From Streptomyces sioyaensis (GTDB taxonomy: Bacteria > Actinomycetota > Actinomycetes > Streptomycetales > Streptomycetaceae), in assembly GCF_004122735.1 (NCBI RefSeq), contig NZ_SDIF01000015.1, forward strand, positions 1-64,000: a stretch of DNA of 64,000 nucleotides. The letters are read 5' to 3'. Below are positions 17,401 to 26,500 of this stretch, one piece after another (within the stretch, counting starts at the first letter, position 1; each line of letters starts with the position of its first letter). Both the position numbers and the translations under genes were made by a program. Below the pieces are notes generated by a model that was not told the DNA's origin, ran no database searches, and saw only the letters and a list, made by a program, of their open reading frames with translations.

Positions 17401-17461
17401 AGTTCGGTACGAGGATTTCGCTGGAAATCCGGTGTTGAATTCCCTTGACGAGAAGATGCAT
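14450..17461 (-). CDS. EPSP synthase / acyl-CoA ligase fusion for CHC starter
   Basis: A 1003-residue two-enzyme fusion. Residues about 1-430 are EPSP-synthase-like: SKYHAHRALILASLADG replaces the usual PGSKS-type segment but keeps its Lys and Arg, then come VPDMLPVL (catalytic Asp), RLKESDR and YNDHRVLMSLA. The PEP-site GNAGTA motif reads GSSGTT here and the following residues are altered. A linker rich in Arg and Pro (about 430-460) leads to an AMP-forming ligase (about 465-1003): FTSGTTGEPKGV (A3 loop), FGTTETC, DGWFRTGDLA, GRVKDVINRGGEKI and the terminal Lys in NPIGKVQKFE. The ligase resembles cyclohexanecarboxylate/benzoate-type CoA ligases. The fusion would couple an unusual reaction on shikimate (phosphate) to CoA activation of the ring acid. 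It is the first gene of the CHC operon, with a tandem TAGGGG repeat 74 bp upstream. Confidence 0.88.
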   Translation of the reverse strand: MHLLVKGIQHRISSEILVPNSKYHAHRALILASLADGESRIQGLSDARHVEYTVRLLRDLGVQIVREGDTFVVRGLGGHYRPVRDTVSAGSSGTTLYFMTGLAALSNRAVTITGQKYFRNRPVGPLLRALEKMGVRLESANDCPPLHVLSHRPTGGEVTIPGTLSQWISGLLLLAPFATGPTTVTVTGALNERTYLELTVAMMRQFGLEVTVAPDWRRFDVAPHQSVRPTELTLPPDIGSAAFGIATAALHPSDVLLRGMPSLTGGPADHPEFHFLDIARAMGVPMELDPVAGGVRIQQDAPLLKAVDVDCRDVPDMLPVLTTLATFAHGESVFRNVAHTRLKESDRAGVMLQLNSMGAELELSDDTLRVTGVDSLVGAELSSYNDHRVLMSLAVASSRARGHSTLSYPHAYRISYPGFLDMMNTVGVPTSVEKGPARSARSRARETVREPVRSVADPDHACEVTLPEWLARHAASRPGDTALVDVRPDGDSVVTWSDLAGRVDKAAALLLELGVRPGENVAYQLPNRLEFVVLSLAALRIGAVCCPVIPFFRARELGFVLRRSMARVLVVMDEYRSRRPAQEALALAATGGPDTAHLEHVVVLARSGGGSRPPQPPPGGVRLHDWETALKATTVDRAALDAIRPTAGATAQLLFTSGTTGEPKGVMQSSSNLVRAVSMEIRHLGLGPDDAVWVPSPLAHQTGFLYGMTLATVLGVPQILQSEWDARRALVSLNAHRATFVQAATPFLADLVKAVEELGEAPRHLRIFVATGATVPRSLAEHASEVLGTKVCGAFGTTETCLGALSRPTDAPERRWGTDGRVLEGVRLRVTDDRGEVLAPDAEGNFEILSQTTFEGYLDRPDLTAEAFTPDGWFRTGDLAVLDESGYVRITGRVKDVINRGGEKIPVGEMEQLLFRHPAVDDVAIVAMPDERLGERACAFVVLKDGALLGFEEMCRYLDGHQAAKQYWPERLQLVADLPRNPIGKVQKFELRARARHLRPHMQ

Positions 17462-17534
17462 GGGATCTGTTCACTCCTAGACATTTCGCAAATCCTCTTG
17501 ATGAATGTTCTCCCGTATCGGATCGATTCACTAT

Positions 17535-17550
17535 CCCCTAACGGCCCCTA
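17535..17550 (-). promoter_or_regulatory. TAGGGG-N4-TAGGGG direct repeat upstream of CHC operon
   Basis: On the minus strand TAGGGG occurs twice with 10-bp periodicity (plus-strand CCCCTA at 17535-17540 and 17545-17550). It lies 74-89 bp before the start of the EPSP synthase-ligase gene and reads toward it, in the 129-bp gap after the PKS gene. This suggests the CHC operon has its own promoter in addition to read-through from the PKS. Confidence 0.62.
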
Positions 17551-17590
17551 AAGCTGCGGGGGTTGGCCCGCCATATGCGGGACCGGGGAA

Positions 17591-20500
17591 CTAGTCGAAA
17601 TGCTCCTCGACGAATGCGAGCAGTTCTTCGGCGGTCGCCGATTCGATGGCGTCCGCGGCCGGGTCCGACAGCCGGCTCTCGGGCGGGGCCGCCGTACGGT
17701 CGAGTCGGGCGAGCAGGGCATCGAGCCGGGAGCCGAACCGCGCGCGGGCGCCCTGGCTGTGCGCGGCGTCCAGCAGGGTGTTCTCCAGCCAGTCGAGCTT
17801 CTCCAGGATCTCGTGGGTGAGGGCGTCCCGGTCGGGTTCGAACCGGGCGCAGAGGAAGTCGGTCACCTCGGCGGGACTCGGGTGGTCGAAGACGAGGGTG
17901 GTCGGCAGCGCCAGGCCGCTGACCACGCCGAGCCGGGTGCGCAGTTCGACGGCCATGAGGGAGTCGAATCCCATGTCGCTGAAGGCGCGGTCCACGGCGA
18001 CGGCCTGCGACGTGGCATGCCCCAGCACCCCCGCGACCTCCGCGCGCACCAGGTCCAGCACCGCGCCGCGCCGCGTCTCGGCGTCCAAAGCCGCGAGGCG
18101 CTCGGCCAGTTCCGTGCGGGCCGGGGCCTCGTCGGCAGGCGCGACGGGCTCCGTCAGGTGCCGGAGCAGGGGGCTGGGGCGGGTGCTGGCGAAGACGCGG
18201 GCGAAGCGGTCCCAGTCGATGTCGACGATCGTGACATCGGTGTCGTCGTGCTCCAGGGCCTGAGCGAGGGCGGCGGTGGCGCCGTGGGGCGGGAGGGCGC
18301 TGACACCGCGGCGCAGCATCTCCTCCTGGAAACGGTCGTCCGCCATGCCGCCCCCGCTCCAGGGACCCCAGGCGATGGCCGTGCCGACGGCGCCGCGGTC
18401 CCGGCGCCGCTCGACCAGTGCATCCAGGTGGGCGTTGGCGGCGGCGTACGGGCCGTTGCCGACGCTGCCCCAGGTGCCGGCGATGGAGGAGTAGACGACG
18501 AACGCCGCCAGGTCGTCCCCCAGCACGTCGTCGAGGATCTCCGCGGCCGTGACCTTCGCGTCGGTCACCGCCGAGAAGTCGACCCCGACGAGTTCCGTCA
18601 ACGGCTGTTCGGCGGCCACACCCGCCGCGTGCACCACCGCGCGGACGGGGGTGCCCGCTGCGGCGAGACTCTCGGCCAGCCGGCCGACGGCCTCGCGGTC
18701 GGTCACGTCACAGGCCGTCAGGTCGACCGTCGCGCCGAGCGCCTCCAGTTCGGCGCGCAGCACCTCGGCGCCGGGAGCGTCGGGACCGCGACGGCTGACG
18801 AGGACCAGTCGGGACGCACCCTGCGAGGCGAGCATGCGGGCGGTGTGCGCACCGAGCGCTCCGGTACCGCCGGTGATCAGTACCGCCCCGTCCGTCCACC
18901 GGTACGCACCGGATGCATGGGCGTCGGCCCCCGGGGCGTCGTGCGTGCCGGCAGGGGTGAGGCGACGTGCGCGTGCGCCGTCCCCGCGCAGCGCCACCTG
19001 GTCCTCCCCGGCGGTCCCGGAAAGGACGGCGGCCAAGCCGGCCGGCTCCCCTTCGGCGGGGAGATCGATCAGACCGCCCCACAGCGCCGGGTGTTCGAGG
19101 GCGGCGACGCGACCCAGGCCCCAGACCTGGGCCTGCCAGGGGTCCGGTGCGGTGTCCGCCGGGCCGCTGCGTACCGCGCCCCGCGTCAGGGTCCACAGAC
19201 GGGTCGGGATGTCCGCGTCGTGCAGGGCCTGCAGGAGCACCAGGGTGGCCAGGGCCCCGGCCGCGACGCCGCGGTGCCCGGTGTCCTCGCCGCCGGACTC
19301 CGCCAGCAGGGACACCGTCCCCGCCACCGTGCCGTCGGCTGCGGCACGTTCCTTGAGTTCCTTCGCCAGCGCCGCACGGTCCGTGCCGTGCGGATCGACG
19401 GTGAGGATGCGGGGGTTCGCACCTGCGGCCGCGAGCGCCTGCCGCACGGCGCCGGCCGTCGTCGTGTCGGCGGCATCCCTGGGGACGACGATCCACCAGG
19501 TGCCGTCGAGTGCGACGGCCGGGGCGTCCGTGGGCACCCGGTCCCAGGCGACGCGGTAGCGCCAGCCCGCGGCCCGGGCGAGCGTGGTGCTCGTACGGTG
19601 CCAGTCATGCAGCACCGGCAGCGCGGCCCGCAGGGACGTCTCCGCGTCGAGACCGAGGGTGCGGGTCAGGCCGTCGAGGTCCCGGTCCTCGACCACCTGC
19701 CAGAAGCGTGCCTTCGCCGGGTCGTCCATGGAGCCGGTGCCCTGGTCCGCCGCGGTCTCCTCGTCCAGCCAGTAGCGCTCGTGCTGGAAGGCGTATGTGG
19801 GGAGCCGGACCTGCCTGCCCGCCCCGAGCACCGCCGTCCAGTCGACGGATACGCCGTGGGCGTGCGCGGCGCCGAGCGCCGTGACCACGGTGCGTACCTC
19901 GGGGTGCTCGCGCCGCGCGGAGGGAAGAACCGGCCGGTCCGTCCCTGCCAGGGGCGCCAGCGCGGCGTCCGGGCCGAGTTCGACGAGCACGTCGGCGTCG
20001 TCCAGGGCGCCGAGGGCGTCGGCGAAGCGGACGGCGTGGCGGGCGTGGTCGAGCCAGTATCCGGCGGACGCGAAGGGCTGTGAGCTGTCGGCCGAGGGGC
20101 TGAGGGGGAGGGTCGGTTCGTGGAAGGTCAGCTCGGCGAGGAGGGCTGCGAAGTCGTCGAGCATCGGGTCCATCAGGGGTGAGTGGAAGGCGTGGCTGAC
20201 CCGCAGCCGGGTCGTGCGGCGGCCCTGTTCACGCCAGTGGGCGTCGATCCGCAGCACGTCGGCCTCCGCCCCGGAGACGACGACGGCTTCGGGGCCGTTC
20301 ACGGCGGCGATCGCCACGTCGGGTACGTCCGCGAGGCTCGCGGCCACCTCGTCCTCGCTCGCGGCGATCGCGACCATGGCGCCGCCCTCCGGCAGCGCCT
20401 GCATCAACCGGCCCCGCGCCACCACCATCCGCGCCGCGTCCGGCAACGACAGGACCCCCGCCACACACGCCGCGGCGATCTCCCCCACCGAATGCCCCGC

Positions 20501-23500
20501 CAGCACGGAGAACTCCACACCCCACGACTGCCACAACCGCGCCATCGCCACCTCGAACGCGAACAACGCCGGCTGCGCGAACTCCGTCCGCTCCAGCACC
20601 TCCGCGGGCCCCGACCACATCACCTCCCGCAACGATCGCCCCAACAACGGATCCACCACCGCACACACCTCGTCCAGCACGGCGGCGAACACCGGGAAAC
20701 GCCCCGCCAACTCGCGCCCCATGCCCGGCCGCTGCGCACCCTGACCGGAGAAGAGACCCGCCACCCGCCCGGGGCCGCACGTCCCGGTGGACACCGCCCG
20801 GGGCGTCGTCGTCGCGGCCGGGTCCGCGAGTGCGGCGAGGGTGTCGAGCAACTCCTGCCGGTCCTCGGCCACCACGACCGCCCGATGGTCGTGAAGGGAC
20901 CGGGTCGTGACCAACGAACGGGCCACCTCGGCCGGTTGGAGCACCGGGTGGTCGAGCAGGTGGGAGTGCAGGGCGCGGGCCTGTGCCGGGAGGCCGGCCG
21001 CGCTGCGGGCGGTCAGCACATACGGCAGCGGGGTCCGGGCCGCGGGGGAGTCCGGTGTGTCCGTGGGAGTGCCGCTCCCGACGGACCTGCCGTCCACCGG
21101 AGTTCCCCCGGCGGGCTCGCCGTCGAGGGGATCGCCCTCCGCCAGCACGATGTGCGCGTTCGTGCCGCTGATGCCGAACGACGACACGCCGGCCCGGCGC
21201 GGCCGGTCGCCCCGGGGCCAGGGGCGTTCCTCGGTGAGGAGTCGTACGGCCTGCGACGACCAGTCCACCTCGGGTGACGGCGTGTCGGCGTGCAGTGTGC
21301 GGGGCAGCAGTTCGTGCCGCAGCGCCTGCACCATTTTGATCACACCGCCGACCCCGGCCGCCGCCTGTGCGTGGCCGATGTTCGACTTCAGCGAACCGAG
21401 GTACAGCGGCCGCTCCGCCGCGCGCTCCCGGCCGTAGGCCGCGATCAGGGCATGGGCCTCGATCGGGTCGCCCAGCCGGGTGCCGGTTCCGTGCGCCTCG
21501 ACGGCGTCGACCTCGGCGGCCGCGATGCCCGCCTGCGCGAGCGCGGCCTCCACGACACGCTGCTGGGCGGGACCGCTCGGGGCGGTCAGGCCGTTGGACG
21601 CACCGTCCTGGTTCACGGCGGAGCCATGGACCACGGCGAGGACCTCGTGTCCCAACCGGCGCGCGTCGGACAGCCGTTCCACGGCGAGCAGGCCGACGCC
21701 CTCCGACCAGCCGGTGCCGTCCGCGTCGGCGGAGAACGACTTGCACCGGCCGTCCGCGGCCAGCCCGCCCTGCCGGCTGAACTCGACGAAGATGTGCGGT
21801 GACGCCATCACGGTGGCTCCGCCCGCCAGCGCGAGATCACACTCGCCCCGGCGCAGCGCCTGGCAGGCGAGGTGCAGGGCGACCAGCGAGGACGAGCAGG
21901 CGGTGTCGAGCGTGACCGCCGGGCCCTGCAGCCCGAGAAGGTAGGAGATGCGCCCCGACATCACGCTGTTGCTGTTGGCTATGCCGATGATCCCCTCAAG
22001 GCTCGCCGGCGTGCTGCTCAGACGCGACAGGTAATCGTTGTACATGGTGCCGACGAACACACCGGTACGGCTGCCACGCAGCGTGCCGGGAGCGATCCCC
22101 GCATGCTCCACGGCCGCCCAGGACGCCTCCAGCAGCAGCCGCTGCTGCGGGTCCATGGCCAGCGCCTCACGGGGGGAGATGCCGAAGAAGTCCGCGTCGA
22201 ATCCGGCGGGGTCGTCGAGGAATCCGCCCTCGCCGGTGCAGGTGGTACCGGCCCGGGAGCGGTCCGGGTGGCGGAGGCCCGCCAGGTCCCATCCCCGGTC
22301 GGTGGGGAAGTCGGTGACGGCGTCCCGGCCCTGCGCGACGAGCTGCCACAGATCCTCGGGGGACGCGACGCCGCCGGGGTAGCGGCAGGCCATCCCGACG
22401 ATGGCGACGGGGTCGTCGGTGACGGTCGTTCCGGGGGTGGCGGGCCGCCGGGGGAGTGGCGACGGCTCGGTGGCCAGCGCGCTCTCCAGGTGCCGGGCGA
22501 GCGCGCCGGCGGTCGGATGGTCGAAGACCAGGGTCGCCGGCAGACGGACACCGGTCGCGGACGAAAGCCGGTTGCGCAGTCGCACGGACATGAGGGAGTC
22601 GAAACCGAACTCGCCCAGCGGGCGCTCCGCGTCGACCGCGCTCATGTCGTGGTGCCCGACCGCCGAGGCGATCTCGGCCCGTACGAGGTCGGACAGGGCC
22701 TTGCCGCGGTCCGCGGCCGGGAGGGCGGCCAGCTTCTCGGCCGTCGATCCGGGCGCGGCCGTCGCGGTGGACGCCGTCGTGCGGCGCGGCGCGGGACGCA
22801 GAGCCGTGAAGAGCGGGGCGGGCCGGGCGGCGGCGAACAGCGGCAGAAAACGCGGCCACGCCACGTCGGCCAGGACCCGGTTCTCGCCGAGGGACACCGC
22901 CGTCGACAGCGCCGCCATGGCGTCGTCGACCGGGAGCGGGACGAGGCCCTGGCGTCGCAGCCGTCGCTCCAGACCGGCGTCGACCATACCGCCGCCCGAC
23001 CACGGACCCCAGGCGAGCGCCGTGCCGGCCAGACCGCGTGCCCGGCGCCGGGCGGCCAGCGCGTCCAGCACGGCGTTGCCCGCCCCGTAGGCGCTCTGCC
23101 CCGAGCCTCCCCAGATGCCGGAGACGGAGGAGAAGACGACGAAGGCGTCCAAGTCGGCTTCGCCGAGCACCTCGTCGAGGACCCGGGCACCGCCCGCCTT
23201 GCCCTCCAGGACGGCGTGGAACCGGTCGGGGGTGGTCTCCAGCAGCGGTGTCTCGTCGGCGACGCCCGCCGCGTGGAACACCGCGCGGACGGGGGCGCCC
23301 GACTCCGCCGCCTCGCGCACCAGCTCGGCCATGGCGGACCGGTCGGCGACATCGGCGGCGACGATCCGTACCGGGGTGCCGGTGGCGGTCAGCTCGGCCA
23401 GCAGTTCCTGCGCGCCGGGCGCCTTCGGACCCCGGCGGGAGACGAGCAGGAGGGAGCAGCCGCCCAGCCCCGCGACCCAGCGCGCGACATGACGGCCCAG

Positions 23501-26500
23501 CGCACCGGTGCCCCCGGTGATCACCACGGTGCCGGATGGCGTCCAGTCGGCGGGCGGTTGGACCGGCCGGTCCGGCTTGACCAGGCGGCGTACGGACACC
23601 CCGTCGGGCCGCAGGCGAAGGTGGTCCTCGCCGGTGTCCGCGGAGAGCAGCCCGGCCAGGCAGTCGAGCTGGGGCCGTACACCGGCCGGGGGCAGATCGA
23701 CCAGGCCGCCCCAGCGGTCCGGGAGTTCCAGGGCCGCCGCCCGGCCCGCGCCCCACACGGCGGCCGTGTCAAGCGCGTCGTCGGACTCATGGGTCAGGCA
23801 CCACACCGGGGCGTCCACACCGGCGTCGGTGAGCGCCTGCAGCGCGGTGACGAGGAGGTCCGGGTGGGCGGCGAAGAGCAGCACACCGTCCGGCTCGGTG
23901 GCGGTGTGTGTGACGTCGGTCAGCCGTGCTGCGAGACCGGGGCGGTCCAAGGTGGCGTCGAGGTTGACGTCGAGCGTGTGCGCGGCCAGGTCGCGGGTCC
24001 AGGAGACGTCCTTCGCCGGTGGCGCGAGGACGATCCAGGTGCCGGGGAGCCGGTCGGCACGCGGCGGGTCGGGCAGCGGCCGCCAGGTGACCTCGTAACC
24101 GAGGCGGTGGAGGTGTTCGTCCGCCCGTGCCGTCAGCAGGGTGGTGTCGGCCGCCCGCAGCACCAGTTCCCCGACAGTGAGGACCGGGTCCCCGGTGCTG
24201 GTGGCCGCGTCCAGGCGAAGGGTCTCGGTGCCGGTCCTCAGACGTACGCGCACTTCGCGGGCGCCGGGGGAGTGCACGGTGGCCCGGCCGAAGGCGAACG
24301 GCAGCCGGACCTGCTGACCGGAGTCGTCGGCGGCTGCCAGCGGGTGCAGGGCGGCGTCCAACAGCGCGGGATGGCAGCCGTAGCGGCCGTCGTGGGCCCG
24401 CTCGGGGAGGGCGACCTCGGCGTACAGCTCGTCGCCGGAGCGCCACAGCGCCCGCAGGCCGCGGAAGACCGGGCCGTAGCCGTAGCCACGGGCGGCGAGG
24501 GTGTCGTAGAGCTCCTCGACCGGCATCTCCTCGGCGCCCTGCGGCGGCCACTGTCCCGTGGCCCACTCGGCGTCGGTGGGCTCGGGGGGCTCTTCCGCGA
24601 GCCGTCCGGTGGCGTACTCCACCCAGTCGCCGTCGCCGCTCCGGCCCCGGATGACGAGCGCGCGCTCCGGCTCGCCCGGCGGTTCGACCCAGACCTGGAT
24701 GTCGGTGCCCGCGGCGGGCAGCACGAGCGGGGTCTGCACGACGAGGTCGGCGACCTGGTGCCACCCCACCTGCCGGGCGGCCCGCAGGGCGAGTTCCAGG
24801 AAGCCGGTACCGGGGAAGAGCACGGCATCGGAGACCGCGTGGTCGGCGAGCCAGAGGTCCCGGTCGGGCGAGATCCTGCCGGTGAGCACCACGCCGCCCT
24901 GGCCCGGCAGTTCCACGATGCCGGACAGCAAAGGGTGGTCCAGCGCGTCGGCACCGTCACCCGTCAGGGCGGGGGGCGCGAGCCAGTAGCGTCGGTGCTG
25001 GAAGGGGTAGGGGGGCAGGTCGGCACGGGGAGCGGCCGGGAAGAGGGTCGTCCAGTCGACCTCGACGCCGTGAGCATGGGCCTCGCCGAGCGCGGTCAGC
25101 AGAGTCAGGGTCTCGTTCTGCTCACGGCGGCAACTCGGCAGCACCGTAAGACCGGTGTCGATCAGCGGTGCCAGGACCGCGTCGGGGCCGATCTCGACGA
25201 CGACGTCCGCCTCCGCGAGTCCCGTGACCGCGTCGTGGAACCGCACCGCCCGACGGGCGTGGTCGACCCAGTAGGCCGCGGTGGCGAACGGATGCGTGGT
25301 CTCGGCCGACGCGCTCACCGGCAGCGTCGGCTCCCTCCGGCCCAGCTCGTCCGCCACCGCACGCAGCTCGTCCAGCACCGGTTCCATCAACGGCGAGTGG
25401 AACGCGTGGCTGACCCGCAGCCGACTCGTGCGCCGACCCCGCTCGCGCCATGTTCCGGCGACCCGCTCGACCTCCGCACGGGCACCGGAGACCACCACCG
25501 CCTCGGGGCCGTTGACCGCGGCGATGCCCACGAGCGCCGGGTCGCCCAGCGTCGCGGCGACCTCCTCCTCACCGGCGGCGACCGCCAGCATCGTTCCGCC
25601 CTCCGGCAACTGCTGCATCAGCCGGCCGCGCGCCACGGCCAACCGGGCCCCGTCGCCCAGGGACAGCGCCCCGGCCACCACCGCGGCGGCGATCTCCCCC
25701 ACGGAGTGCCCGGCGAGCGCCGAGAACTCCACGCCCCAGGACTGCCACAGGCGCGCCATCGCCACCTCGAATGCGAACAGCGCGGGCTGCGCGAACTCCG
25801 TCCGCTCCAACTGCTCCGCGGGCCCCGACCACATCACCTCCCGCAACGACCGCCCCAACAACGGATCCACCACCGCGCACACCTCGTCCAGCGCCCCGGC
25901 GAACACCGGGAATTCCGCAGCCAGTTGACGGCCCATCCCGACGTGCTGAGCGCCTTGGCCGGAGAACACAGCCGCCACCCGGCCGCCGCCGGCGGCCACG
26001 GGAGTGACCTCGCCGAGCCCGGCCAGCACGGCCTCGCGGTCACCCGTGACCGCCGCACGGTGCTCGAACGCCGTCCGGTGCACCGCCGCCTCCCGCGCCG
26101 CCCGCACGAGGGACAGCTCCGGTCGGGCCTCCAGGTGCTCCCGCAGCGCCGCCGCCTGTGCCCGCACAGCCTCCGGCGTCCTGCCCGACAGCACCAGCGG
26201 TACCGAGGTCTGCGCCCACAGAGCCGGCGGCTCCGCCGCACTCTCCCCGGCGGGCTCGGGGACGAACTCCTCCACGATCACATGTGCGTTGGTGCCGCTC
26301 ATCCCGAAGGAGGACACACCGGCCCGACGCGGTCGGTCCTCGACGCGCTCCCACGCCCGCTCTTGCGCCAGCAGCGCGACCGTCCCCGCGGACCAGTCGA
26401 CCTCCGTCGACGGCTGCTCCGCATAGAGGCTCCGTGGAAGGACGCCGTGCCGCAGCGCCTGCACCATCTTGATCACGCCACCGACGCCCGCGGCCGCCTG

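Noticed and set aside
14459..17551. A 1030-residue plus-strand frame opposite the EPSP synthase-ligase fusion
   Set aside because: Antisense shadow with no recognisable motif. The minus strand frame has all catalytic motifs of both enzymes.
25008..25013. A TAGGGG hexamer inside the module 2 AT-DH linker
   Set aside because: Unpaired and within coding sequence. The partner at 10 bp is absent, so it was not counted as an operator. The same applies to copies at 43507 and to CCCCTA near 2727, 8883 and 35774.
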